Source of the DNA: Dioscorea cayenensis subsp. rotundata
Taxonomy: Eukaryota; Streptophyta; Magnoliopsida; Dioscoreales; Dioscoreaceae
Assembly: GCF_009730915.1 (NCBI RefSeq)
Contig: NC_052481.1
Location: 21,984,461-22,048,460 of the forward strand
DNA: 64,000 nucleotides
Reading direction: 5' to 3'
Shown here: one piece after another, positions 48,457 through 59,739 of the stretch
Position numbering within the stretch: the stretch's first letter is position 1
Layout: each line of letters begins with the position of its first letter
Notes under the pieces: generated by a model
What the model was told of the DNA's origin: nothing
Seen by the model: the letters and a program-made list of their open reading frames with translations, nothing else
Database searches by the model: none
Translations under genes and position numbers: made by a program

Positions 48457-49848
48457 CTGCACAAGAGGTGAGAGGTTCAAGAAACACATCCACAGAATTA
48501 CATCTTAAAAGACCTACAGCATAACAAAAGAAAGAAAATCATATAGTGAATAGTGATGAATACTATTTAATTTGAAAAAAAAAAGCAGCAACATAAATGG
48601 CGCAATTTAAGATTTTAGAAACATGGTGGAAGCATAGTCTCTTTGACATTTTAAAATAAGGGAAAAGTTCAGTAGTGAAATCAGAAGAAGAGACAGATAA
48701 AACACTTAGAAATACAATGCAAAGATCAATGCATCCCTGGAAACAAGTATCAAGCCCACTTGCTGTCTATTTAGTTAACCAAAATTAGTAGGTAAGGAAT
48801 AATGCTGAATAGGGGTTTGTACATGAATACAATTTACACAAGTCTTATAAAAGCGATACACTTTCTACTCTATTATTTAATGAATCCATCTAACTTAATA
48901 AGTCATCATGAAATGCACCATAAAAAATGATAGGAAAGAGAACCAACTCAATCACACCAGTCATCCTATGGTTAACAGAATCATGAATTGGAGTTTTCCG
49001 CCGGTCAACTGAACAAGTACGGCCCAAAAACAAATACCAAACAAAATCGATGTCTTATCTTCCACTGGTCGAGAGCGAATCTACGTTTTGTCGTGTCTTC
49101 TGCACAATGCAGACCAAGTCGTGGGACTTTTCTAACTTACCAGGGTATGCTTAACTCCATAATTTCACATGGCATGTAAACTCACTATTGATCTTTTGAG
49201 TGAGTGGTAGTCTATCGACACTAACTCAAATAAGGAAAAATCTAAATTCTATCTGTTGTCGAAAACAACACAGGTAATAAGAGTAGTGCCAATCGATTGC
49301 CAAAAAATAATTGTCGCCTTTCAAATAGAAACACAGGCAGCTAAATGAAAGAAATAATCTAAAATTCTATCTGTTGTCGAAAACAACACAGGCAATAAGA
49401 GTAGTGCCAATGGATTGCCAAAAAAAAAAGTAATTGTAGCCTTTCAGGTAGAAAGACAGGCAACTAAATGAAATCAATCCACCAATGCAATATATCATCC
49501 TCTATTAATTTCCTCCCCCATGGAGTAGCGCATTCAACACTACACCATCCACATAAACTCATCCGGGTTACCAAACCCTAAACACAGAGTAATCAAAGCA
49601 CAAAAACTAACAACACAACTTCCCTAATCAACCCCCGCAATCAGTCACACCGCCAAAAAAGAACCTCCACTCCTCACAAATCATCATCAACCACTCCGAT
49701 TCACAATTCCATCAATCAAACATAATCAAGAAACCAACAATCAAGCCAAGCATCCAAAATCACAAACAAAAAGCATAGAAAAACAATCCCATCAAAAACC
49801 TACCAAACAAAGGGGAAAAAACAAAGAAAAACAAGAATAAAGAATTAC
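48457..49848 (-). other. ATG9 5'UTR intron
   Basis: A donor CTGCTG/GTAATT (49848) and acceptor CTTGTGCAG (48457) fit a 1.39-kb intron in the ATG9 leader. The first exon lies at about 49849-50050 and carries a short upstream ATG. The intron holds a 118-bp tandem duplication. Confidence 0.6.
49243..49475. repeat. 118-bp tandem duplication in the ATG9 leader intron
   Basis: Copies start at about 49244 and 49362; each begins AAATTCTATCTGTTGTCGAA and includes AATAAGAGTAGTGCCAAT and GACAGGC/CACAGGC-AACTAAATGAAA. They differ at few positions, so the duplication is fairly young. Confidence 0.85.
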
Positions 49849-50059
49849 CAGCAGTCCATGGTGTGATCGGAGAGAAGCCAACGATCAAAGGGTGGTCAGA
49901 GCTTACGAAATTGAAGGAAGAGAAAATAGCTAGGGTTTGCGAATTTGGGGGCAAAGAGAAGCGAAAAGGAGGAGGATTGAGAGAAAGATAGAAGGACAAA
50001 GGGGTTGCGTGGGAAGAGAGAAACCGAGAGAAAAAGGATTTCTTGGGGCTAATGACTAT

Positions 50060-52505
50060 TTATCTCCTACGGTTCCGGGCTTAGGGCTGCGCCGCTAACA
50101 CTAAACTGTTATTTTGCTTATATTCGAGGGTGTTTTTGCATATATATATATATATATTTATTTATTTTTATTATTTGATAAAAGGGGAATTTTATTATTT
50201 GATAAAGGAGTATATCTAATTATATTTGTTATTTGCTCTTCTCTTTCCTCCACCTTTTTAATTTTTATGTACTCTATTCTCCTCATCCTTGTTGAGGATA
50301 GCAGTTTTCTTCTTTGTTTCTTTGTTTGTTGTCTTATCTTTTGTAGTTTGTTTTTTCTTGTTCGTTTTTTTTTAATGAATTTGTGGTTTATCTATTTTTT
50401 TTCAAAAAAAAAAATTATATTTGTTATATTATTATTAAAAAAATTACTAATTTGTAACCAATTCAATTGAAACTAAAATCCAAATATATGTAGGAATAGT
50501 ACAAACGATTTTCAATTTGAGTAAGGTTAGGAGAGAAAAAATAATTTTTTATTTTTGAAAATAAGAAAAATAGAATGTTTGTCTTTTTAATTAATTTTGT
50601 TTTTTTTATAAATATGTGGACAAGCCACGACCTCTCAATTTTTTAAGTTAATTATTTTTTATTTAAAATAAAAAAGTAAAATACCAACTCTGTTATTGTT
50701 ATTGTTATTGTAGGAGTAGTTGTATATATACATATACTCGGGAAATTAGAAAATTAGTGAAATTTTGATTATTTTTTTATGAAATAGGTAAATTGCTAAA
50801 GCACTTATTTTTTGAGGTTTTTTAAAAATATTTAAGCTTTCAACTATGCTTATTATTACTGTTTGCAGATATGGTTTGTATATATATATATTAATATTGA
50901 CTGTATTTATGAATGCCCCTTAATTAGTTTTCCTGTTTGGATTTTTTTTTGCAAATAAATGTTATTGTTATTACAATGCTTGTTAATTTTGTTTCTTCTT
51001 AATTATTTAATGGTGAGAAGGTAGGGATTGACATTACATTTTATGTTTATGAACATGGGAATTTCCTAGAGCATGGATAACAGAAATTTACTGTGGTGAC
51101 ACTGAGGCTGGTCACCAGATTCACCACCATGCTAAAAAAATTTATTAATATAAAATGTCACGTTATGGAAGGTTGTGTCATGAGATAATATTCCTGATCA
51201 TAATTAAGGAAAAACAGAGAAGAGGTTGGAGTTAATCATGGGTTGGTTTGTTTGTTGTGAGTTCATGGCAATCACTATAATAATCATTATATTTATATAC
51301 ATGAACCATGATGACTAGTTGTGAAAGGAAGTTGTGAAGGGAATTTAATGAGTTCATAAAGAGGTTGTGATGGCCATGGACAATTAGAAATACTCCACCA
51401 ATTTAATTTAAACTTGAGAATTATTCTCTTTGTTTTCGTACCAACCAAACTTAAAAATTTTTTTAACTAATAACTTTTAACTTTTGATTTATTGATACTG
51501 GGTGCACATTTATATATAATGTTTGTATCTTATAAAAAAAATGATTTAAATCTCAATTTCATACTGAGTCAAAACATATATTTATTAAGGTAATAATAAA
51601 AAATAAGTGATAAACAAAAAAAGTATTGTATGACCTTTGAAGTTCAATTTTAAGTTTTTTAATGAAATAATCACCTATGCAAAGAGGTAGATATCAATAT
51701 GTTAAGAATATGTTAAGAATATGTTAAGAAAGTGATTGGTCTTGTCTATAACGCAGAAAGAAAAAATATTCTTTCTGTTTCTCAAATTAAATGAAGTAAT
51801 AGAAACAAATGAACCAACTTTAATTAGAAGCAAAAGACTAAGAACATTCAACAAGTAAAATATTTAAGTTTACTAATGAAGGAAGCTAACCATCTGCCAT
51901 TTGTCTTCACTTTTATTGTTATTACGTCTATGGTGGAAATTTCAATAATAAAAGACACAATTCATGACAATTTCTGCATGATGTGTGAAATAAAATAATA
52001 AGAGTTATGCTAACCTAGCTTGCTCTTTCAGGTCAAACTCAATCCAAAAAAACACCATAGAGAACTCAGTCAATTCAATGATAAAATACTAAAAAAAAAC
52101 TTTTTTTTTATTTAATATACTTTTTTTTTTATGTATTCATAAAATTTAGATTTTGACTCATACTTAATATATCATTCTTTTTCCATATTTGAAGAGCGAG
52201 TATGTTAATTAATCTTATTCCCTTCTTTATTTTAAGACCAAGAGTTCAAATTAATGCTACTGTGATTTATCCATAATTTTAAAAAATATATATATTTGGA
52301 TTAAAAAAAAAATTATTGCGATCAATCACTCATAACATAAAAGAAATTTTATTATTATTAAAAAAAACATAGACATGAAACTAGGACTTCAACCTTCCAC
52401 CATTAAATACCAATTGCCCCAAATACTATCCTGTCACAAAGGTGGAAAGTTTTATTATTCTTGGAAAGAAATCAAACATAAAACAAATAAAATCATTCAG
52501 CATCA
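50060..52505. other. Intergenic; a LINE tail, no gene
   Basis: 50100-50160 has a (TA)n tract. 50290-50412 looks like a plus-oriented LINE 3' tail. A short triplicated ATGTTAAGAAT unit is at 51697-51730. The remainder is AT-rich without coding potential. Confidence 0.4.
50290..50412 (+). mobile_element. LINE 3'-tail fragment
   Basis: T-rich 3'UTR-like sequence (TTTGTTTGTTGTCTTATC) ends AATGAATTTGTGGTTTATCT plus a T-run and an A-run, the same signature as in the other tails in this window. No coding part remains. Confidence 0.4.
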
Positions 52506-53924
52506 TCAAGGAATGAGAAACTTAAGACCAGAAGTAAAACAAGCCTGAAATGCATCAATCTCATGCTTAGGAAAAGCCAAACCAAACTCAAGGCCACCTT
52601 CTTCTTTCCCACTCTCAGCAATGGACATAGCTCCAGTTTCTTTAATGGTGGTCACCTCCACTTTCACAGGTTTTCCCCATCCAAAATCAACTTCATAAAC
52701 CCTAAACCTTGGAGAACCAGCAATGGACAATGGCCTCTTATCAACCAACTCAATAAACATTCTTGGCAACAACTCCACATTTTTAAGCACACCAACTTCT
52801 CTAACCCAATATTCAATGGCTTTACCAAGTGATTCAATAGTTTTCAAAACTCCATCAATATTATCATCACCAACAACATCACTCACCTTCACTTCTGCCA
52901 AGCAGAAGCCGAGGCAGTTGCCGAAGTACCCGGCAGGGATGGACGGAGTTAAACGAGGTCTAGCATCGACAGAAAACCCCAAATGAGCCTTTCTCTCCTC
53001 CGGCCAACTTCTAGACCGGATCAAACAAGTCCAAATATAAGCACATGCAACTACAAACCTAGTACAATGGAATGGAACAACTGCTTTGCCATCTTTCTCA
53101 TATCTAGCCATGATCATGCTTTTCAGTTTCTCAATATATACACCCTTCAGAGTGAACGTAGAGAAAAACACATCATCTGGAGATTGAGGATTGGAAGAGT
53201 ATTCATCAGGTGAACCAGTGAATGATCTGATAAGTTTTAGATTCAATTCATGCAAGTTGTTTGGATCAACAACCATGCTTCTGACAAACAGTGGAGGAGT
53301 AGCAAGGACTGTGAAGGAAGAACTGGAAAAACAAGTAGAAGCCCAAGAGTGGATGAAGTTCATGGTGCTGGTGCCATCGCCGGTGACGTGGTTGATGGAA
53401 ATGGCTAAACAGATACCTTGGTTAGGGAATATGTTCACTTGAATGGCCATCAGAGGAGTGCTAGTAGGGGATGTTGCACCATTGGAGATGGTTAAGCTTG
53501 GAATCAGTGGCCGGAGATTGGCGAAGCTTCTTGGTTGGTCACCGGAAAGTTCATGGAAGTTGGCTTGAGTCTCTGTTAGGATTAGGGAGATTGAATCACC
53601 ATCAGAGTAGTTTATCTCGTAGTGATCATCAGGTGATGAAGATGAAGGTCTTAGATGGCCGGCCAAAGGGAAGAAGTGTTGGAGAGTGAGGGAGAGAGAG
53701 GATTTGAAGATGGGGAGATGGTCGGAGATGAAGTGGGAGGTGGAGAAAGGGAATTTGAAGAAGAAGAGACGTTCAACGGTGCTGTTGAGAAGCCAGAAAA
53801 TGTCAAAGAAAGTGAGAGGGATGGAGGTGTCAGGGACTGAGCCCTTGGGAGGGGAAACCCTAAAGTGCTCTAGGGTTTTGAGTGAATGCAGTGATGGTGG
53901 TGTTGGTGATGAGGTTGTTTCCAT
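52506..53924 (-). CDS. BAHD acyltransferase 1 (anthocyanin/phenolic glucoside acyltransferase type)
   Basis: Intronless, 472 residues from ATG 53924 (METTSSPTPPSLHSLK). BAHD enzymes move an acyl group from a CoA thioester to an alcohol or amine in the cytosol. The catalytic HxxxD motif is AISINHVTGDGTS and the structural DFGWG motif is YEVDFGWGKPVKVE; both are intact. SVPDTSIPLTFFDIFWL near the N-terminus and VDARPRL with GYFGNC are typical of the clade that includes flavonoid/anthocyanin malonyl- and coumaroyltransferases and phenolic glucoside malonyltransferases. The substrate cannot be fixed from sequence. Its closest relative here is BAHD 2 at 59.8-61.2 kb. A TATA-like AAAATATAAAAAAG is at about 54035; only about 190 bases separate the ATG from the transposase remnant upstream. 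Confidence 0.92.
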   Translation of the reverse strand: METTSSPTPPSLHSLKTLEHFRVSPPKGSVPDTSIPLTFFDIFWLLNSTVERLFFFKFPFSTSHFISDHLPIFKSSLSLTLQHFFPLAGHLRPSSSSPDDHYEINYSDGDSISLILTETQANFHELSGDQPRSFANLRPLIPSLTISNGATSPTSTPLMAIQVNIFPNQGICLAISINHVTGDGTSTMNFIHSWASTCFSSSSFTVLATPPLFVRSMVVDPNNLHELNLKLIRSFTGSPDEYSSNPQSPDDVFFSTFTLKGVYIEKLKSMIMARYEKDGKAVVPFHCTRFVVACAYIWTCLIRSRSWPEERKAHLGFSVDARPRLTPSIPAGYFGNCLGFCLAEVKVSDVVGDDNIDGVLKTIESLGKAIEYWVREVGVLKNVELLPRMFIELVDKRPLSIAGSPRFRVYEVDFGWGKPVKVEVTTIKETGAMSIAESGKEEGGLEFGLAFPKHEIDAFQACFTSGLKFLIP

Positions 53925-54119
53925 TGATGAAGGGAAAGAAGCTTTGAGAGTTCTTTGCTTGTTTCTATGGAGGAGAAGAGGATTAGGATGAGGAGGTGGT
54001 GATGAAAGCACTAGTTATTATTTGATTTCCTTTTTTATATTTTTTCTTCATTATTTTAGATGCATGGCTCATATATTAACTTTGGTCTTTGTCTATGATT
54101 GATGTGTTTTTGTATAAAT

Positions 54120-55911
54120 TTATACATTCTTCTCAATGTGCATCACATCCAAATTATGCCGCAGAAGGAGATGCTCCCAATATGGTAAATCAAAAAATAT
54201 ATTTCTCTTTTTCCACAAATTTGCTTCTTGTGATTCATCTTCTTCCTTGTCCATGACACTATCTTCTTGAAAATTGGATTCTTGCCTCTGTCTTTTCTTT
54301 GAGCTACTAGAAGCCTTTGATTTTCTTAGCCTTTGTTTTATACGTTTCCCATAGCTATATTGCACATCATTTAACATCAACAAGATGTCTGACCCACTTG
54401 TAGATAAAGGAGCCTCATGTAGCTCTAAGGTACCATCAAATAGATGTTTTTGGAGCCTATATGGATGATCTTTTGCTAACCACCGCCGATGTCCCATATA
54501 ACAAAACTTTTGTCCATTGGATAGCCATCTCGACGCTGTTTCTGCAGCACAACAAGGGCAAGCATACTTTCCCTTCGTGCTCCAACCAGATAAAATTGCA
54601 TAAGCGGGGAAATCATTTATTGTCCACATTAGAGCAGCTCGCAAATTGAAGTTCTGTTTCCTTGATGCATCATATGTCTGAACACCAACCCATAGTTGCT
54701 TCAGCTCCTTGATTAGAGGTTGCAAGTAGATGTCAATGTCATTTCCGGGACCATTAACTCCAGGGATAATCATGGATAAGAGGAAAGAAGATTGCTTCAT
54801 CCCTTTCCACGGTGGCAAATTATAAGGGATCAACACCACCGGCCATGTACTATAAGAAGTACTCAGTAACTTGAATGGATTAAAACCATCAGAGGAAAGT
54901 CCGAGCCTAATATTTCGAGGATCAGAAGCAGAGTCTGGATATCTCGTGTCAAACGTTTTCCATGCTTCAGCGTCAACAGGATGCCTCAAACACCCATCTT
55001 CTGTACGACCATCAACATGCCAAGTCATATCCCCAGAAGTCCTCGACGACATGAATATTCTTTGTAATCTTGGGATGATGAAAAAATAACGCAAAACCTT
55101 CGCTGGTCTTTTGTGGACCATTTCATCATCATCATTGGAAGAATGGTTAGAATCAGTGGACAACCATCGAGAAGTGCCGCAAATAAGACAAGCTTGTTGA
55201 TTTTCTTTATCACTCAAATAGAGCATACAATCCTAAGTCTTTGATGACCTTCTTAGATTCACGACTATTTGTATGAATGGCAGCGGCTGGGAAATATTCT
55301 TTCAAAAACTCAATTAGGTAATCGAGCGATTTTCCAGTCATCCCACACATGCATTTTAGGTGGAAGAGACGAATGCAAAAATACAACCTGGAATGCTTCG
55401 ATCCATCATAAAGTTTCTCATTCATATCTTCAAGTAACTTGTAGAACTTTGCTGCTTCCGTAGGAGGTTCTTCCTCACCTGTCCCATCCTGGACTTCGGC
55501 TTCATCATTGACAACATCTCCAATATTAGGTTCAATGCCCCCATGAACATCATGACGGATGTTAAAAGCATCACGTAACAATTCTCCCATGGCACCATGG
55601 CTACTATGAAAGGTTGAAGTAGGTTGAGTGGTGCTTGGAGGCATTGTGATTATGTTATCCAAATTAGATGTTGAAGAAGGAACAAGCTCCCCATGGAAGA
55701 ACCAACAAGTGTAACCCCGTAGGATTCCATCACACATTAAATGTTCTTCCACTACTTCTCGCGTGTGCCAATGAACATTCGCACACTTTACACAAGGACA
55801 AACAATCATGTTGTCTTCACTTGACTTATCAAATGCGAAATCAAGAAATGACTCCACTCCTTTTGCATACTCGTTAGACAATCTTGACTTATGCATCCAA
55901 CTCTTATCCAT
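54120..55911 (-). pseudogene. CACTA transposase (TNP2-like), N-terminal part, broken
   Basis: Residues 2-80 from ATG 55911 form the transposase-associated domain (DKSWMHKSRLSNEYAKGV, CPCVKCANVHWHTREVVEEH, YTCWFFHGE). After a linker the frame ends at 55210 (KVIKDLGLYALFE), and the next frame (55226 onward) carries on with MLYLSDKENQQACLICGTSR and the TNP2 catalytic region: RHPVDAEAWKTFDTRYPDSA, RLGLSSDGFNPF and WTINDFPAYAILSGWSTKGK followed by CPCC. At the junction the usual segment with I-ACPNDC is absent, so about ten codons were lost with a frame change. The protein stops after HNLDVMHIEKNV, where family members continue for several hundred residues. Not functional. Confidence 0.85.
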
Positions 55912-57299
55912 CATCTGCTTTACCATCAATGAAGTTAATATAGTGCTTACAATTGTAATGTGCAAAACCAATCAAGTGTCTTATCTTGAGAAATTATAGC
56001 CATCAAACCATGATGCCATCACAATCATATGAAATATTTCACAAGTATTTGATCTTATATATTTTTCATACCTCCAATTGTTCATGTGCAAAATGAGATA
56101 TGTATATAAGCTTGCATCAATGAATCTAATCAATGAGCTCAGGTGTTTCTCATTGATATAAGTTGGTAACTTATAATGTGTTTCATATGTTTATTAATGG
56201 AGACCATTTAATAATCATGGTGATGATTATGTTTAAAGTTCCTCTTACTAGCTAGCGTAAAGAAAAAAATGCTTTTCTTTGTTTATTCTTTTGAGGTAAC
56301 CTTTCATTTATTTTCTACAAAGTTGTCTTCAAGGCTATAGCATCTTCATGAACAAATGAGAAAGTGACCTTATATGAAAAATCAAGGAAATTAATTATCA
56401 ATTTGACTAGGTAGAAGTAAACTATATATATATATATATATATAGTTGTGAGTGCACTTGTAGTTGAAATAGAACTATATATATTATTAAATGATAAAAC
56501 ATATGCATTCTTATTCCATCCAAGTAATTATTTTAGTGAAAATATGTCAAACTTAATTTTTATTAGATTTCTGTTCAAAGGTATTCTGTTCTAGTTGAGT
56601 ATGTCTAAGTTCAAATGAATAACGTCGAGGGTTTGTTCTCCAATTTTCTCTTCTTTGTAGTCTCTAGTTTAAACATGCATCATTTTTTAACCCGCTGGTT
56701 TGGCAGCCAATGCCAAATCTATACCCAAACTAGCTTGGGTTTCACTAATGCTGCACCTTTGTTACAAATAACAAATGTGTAAATTGCCTGTTGGAATTTT
56801 TACTAATCAAATCTTGATATGCATACTTATTCATTCTGTTACAATACCACAATTATCAACATCTCAAATAAACAATCAAATAGAAGATTGAACAGGATGC
56901 TTCATGTCATAAACCACTGGTTGTTTTCTGTTCTTCCTAAGCTTTCTCTGAATTGGCTTAAGTTTAGCTTGGTTCCAACTAAGCTCCAAATCAGATTCAA
57001 TTCATATTTCCTAGTTGGAGCTCTAAACTCTGAAATGAACAAGAACAATCAATAAATCAATGCATGAGTTCTTCCATGTGTATGTGAATTTTCAATTGCT
57101 TTAAGCTGAAGATGTCCATGTAGTTCATTTAGTTTTCTTCTAACTAGATTATGTTGTGGAACTAAATATCGGTGACATTTAATAGTACTTTCATCCTTTT
57201 TTTTTGGGTGAAATGAACAAGAGTATATTGTAACAAATAATGGTCCAATTATTCCAAAATAACTCTCTTTATTGAGATCCATTATATATTTTTTCACAG

Positions 57300-57389
57300 G
57301 TGAATGTCACAGCAAATCACCGGATCATCTACGGCGCAGACTTGGCAGCCTTCCTCCAGACATTTGCAAAGATCATTGAGATACAATAA
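57300..57389 (+). pseudogene. Captured last exon of plastid pyruvate dehydrogenase E2 (dihydrolipoyl acetyltransferase)
   Basis: After an acceptor-like TTTTTTCACAG the frame reads VNVTANHRIIYGADLAAFLQ then TFAKIIEIQ and a stop. This is the C-terminal catalytic end of the plastid E2 subunit (LTA2 type: VNVTADHR-VYGADLAAFLQTFAKIIENP). The catalytic His is kept, the preceding Asp is Asn here and the last residues are lost. No other E2 exon is seen nearby. The piece sits in the CACTA element antisense to the transposase, so it is best read as a transduplicated fragment. Confidence 0.8.
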
Positions 57390-57695
57390 TCATTTCATCA
57401 AACTACAATAATCTATTGGAGAAGGAATCTGTAAACCATTCAAAAACACTAAAGAGACCAAAATTTTCAACAAACCCCAGATCAAAACAAGCAAGATAAA
57501 TGTCCAAATTCAACATCTCCATGCAAACATGATTTCAAGTAAGCTGAATAGAATTTCACCATCCAAATCAATCAAAAAAGAAAAAGAAAAAAACAAATAT
57601 GTAGATAAAATCCTAAAAGAGGAACGACAATGAAGCAAAGGATGAGAAAAGGGTGACGGAAGTACCACCAGTGATCGATGCTCGGGAGCCACAAT

Positions 57696-57806
57696 GAATT
57701 GGAGATGATGGTGATTGGGCACTGGAGAGGAGAGGGGAGCAGCTTCCAGGAGAGCCTCTGTGCGGCGGCTGTGGCCGAAGATGAATTGGAGATGATGGTG
57801 ATTGAG
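57696..57806. repeat. Short direct repeat in the CACTA 5' region
   Basis: The 22-bp segment starting ATGAATTGGAGATGATGG occurs at about 57693 and about 57782. Further repeated pieces (GAAGGTAGG-TGGAGCTT) lie at 57911 and 58061. Such short repeats are common in CACTA leaders. Confidence 0.6.
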
Positions 57807-58139
57807 CCCTAAAAAGCATGCGTTAAAGAAATCACAGCAGATTAAGATTAAAACACAAACCAAAAAGGCAAACAAATTGGCAACCTGAAGGGGAAAACTC
57901 CGTCGAAAGAAGGTAGGCTGGAGCTTCGAGAAGTTGGATCTTGGAGAAGTTGCTCAACCAGTAATTGGAGGTGTGCGACGGCGTTGAATAGCAGCGAGAT
58001 CGAGGGAAAAGGTGGAGATTGGAGAAGGATTTGGGATTGAAACTAAGGAAACCCTGCGAAAGAAGGTAGGATGGAGCTTTTCTCTGATGGAGAAGAGAAC
58101 CTGCGCGCAGACAAGGGCTGAATATGGGGAGAGAAATAA

Positions 58140-58768
58140 TAAATATTACCGGCGTTTTAGCCAAAAACGCCACCAAATCAAGGCATTTACCCGGCGTTTA
58201 AAAGGAAACCCTGCGAAAAATAACAACTTCCCGGCGTTTTACAACTACAAACGCTGCTCTAACAAAAACTTTCTCGGCGTTTGTTATCAACACGCCGCAA
58301 AGTTCCACTCTTCCATACTAGAAGTTGCTTTAGTGCCGTTTTAAAATGCAAACGCCGTATATATACCGATAAAAAACCCATAATGGTGTAATATTGCCGG
58401 CGTTTTTAATACAAACGCCGGCATATAAATAGGAACTAGTCCCGGCGTTTTACTCAAACAATGCCGCTAAATTAAAACATTTCCCGGCATATTCCCGGCA
58501 TTTTGGAGAAAACCCCGTTGATGTTTGGAAATTCTTCGCGCCATCCTTTTCCGATAGCGCGCTTGCACTTTGCCGGCGTTTATATCATCAACGCCGCTAC
58601 AGAAAACCCAATGCTGGCGTTTTCATAGTAAAACGCCGCCAATGTCCAATTACTTAATCCAAGAAGGCGCATTCGTGGCATTTCACAGTGAAAACGCCGT
58701 AGATGTTCCGGCGTTTTAATAAAACGACCGGCATTAAAATGCCGCTAAAACAATACAATGTTGTAGTG
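58140..58768. repeat. CACTA subterminal repeat array
   Basis: Roughly twenty copies or near-copies of CCGGCGTTT or its complement AAACGCCGG stand in both orientations over 620 bases, ending at the TIR (TTGTAGTG). In En/Spm-type elements such arrays bind the TNPA-type protein and are rich in CG. Confidence 0.85.
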
Positions 58769-58881
58769 AAAGTGTTAATGTTTTACTTAAAAGAAAAAAA
58801 TAGGTTCATATCTTTATCATATTGTTGAGATTGCCTAATTATAGAATATTTCATTATATTCATATAATTAGGCCAACATAC

Positions 58882-58918
<37 letters not shown>

Positions 58919-59469
58919 TATATCAATGGTGCTTTAGATACACGGCAAAAAGATATATTGGTATTATTCAAAAAAAAAAAAGATATATCGGTTTGTATAA
59001 TGGTCAACTCAATGCTTGATAAATTATTTGTTTTTTTTATTGAATGTTAATAGTCCATATATGTTGGATTATACATAAGGAACAAATTTGGAAAGACATG
59101 AAAAAGAAATCCTTGCATTAATCACCAAAACCATAAAAATGAAAACTTATCCCTCATCAATATTTTATCTTATAATATAAATAAAAAAAATAAAAGGAGA
59201 GACGCATTGGTTGAAAAAATTATTATATAATACTATATATAATGTGTTATATTAAAATATTAAATATATATCGCCCAATATTCATCTTTTACATAAAAAT
59301 TAATTAAATTTCACAATAAAATTTCAAATTTTTTAAAATATGAACTTGATAAGATTCCAGACCTCAATATTTAATGATTCGAACCTTAATATTTGAATTG
59401 AGAGCATAATTAATTAAAATGCTAAGTTGCTAAATATTGTGTTATATAAATAGTCTGTAACTTATTATT

Positions 59470-59600
59470 ATTATTTTTTAAAATAAAATAAATAAATTAT
59501 AAATTTATTAGAGAGAAAAGGAATTACAAGGCCACAAGCAAGTCCAAAGCAAACAAGCAACAAAGACGAAAAGAACAAAAATCACATTTTACTATTTTCA
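59470..59600 (-). mobile_element. LINE 3'-tail fragment
   Basis: On the minus strand this reads CTCTAATAAATTTATAATTT then ATTTATTTTATTTTAAA, similar to the other LINE tails of the window. It lies downstream of the BAHD 2 gene. Confidence 0.35.
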
Positions 59601-59739
59601 CTACAGCATTAAGTTTGGGATTTTCTCTGCTATTTAATTGAATTAAAAAAAAAGTCATCAAAGGTGACATTGAAATTGGAATTACATATTTTTATTTTAA
59701 TAATATATTACTTTGGACCATGTCAAAATTCAATGTAAA

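Larger units (their letters stand above)
54120..58768 (-). mobile_element. CACTA (En/Spm) DNA transposon, decayed, with a captured gene fragment
   Basis: Read on the minus strand it starts CACTACAACATTG at 58768, followed by about 600 bases of subterminal repeats with the core CCGGCGTTT or AAACGCCGG in both orientations, then a leader region and the N-terminal half of a TNP2-type transposase (55911-54120). The rest of the transposase, the second gene and the right subterminal repeats are missing. A plastid E2 exon (57300-57389) lies inside, in opposite orientation. The left limit is uncertain: sequence of clear transposase type stops at 54120, and a CACTA pentamer occurs at 54009. Confidence 0.8.

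Noticed and set aside
53191-53991. Plus-strand frames over BAHD 1
   Set aside because: Antisense shadows; the minus frame carries both catalytic motifs.
56819-57055. 78-residue plus-strand frame inside the CACTA element
   Set aside because: Considered as more captured gene sequence upstream of the E2 exon, but no segment matches the preceding E2 exons or another family that I recognise.
57510-58176. Minus-strand frames in the CACTA leader
   Set aside because: They contain duplicated short segments and no domain, and lie where CACTA elements have an untranslated leader.
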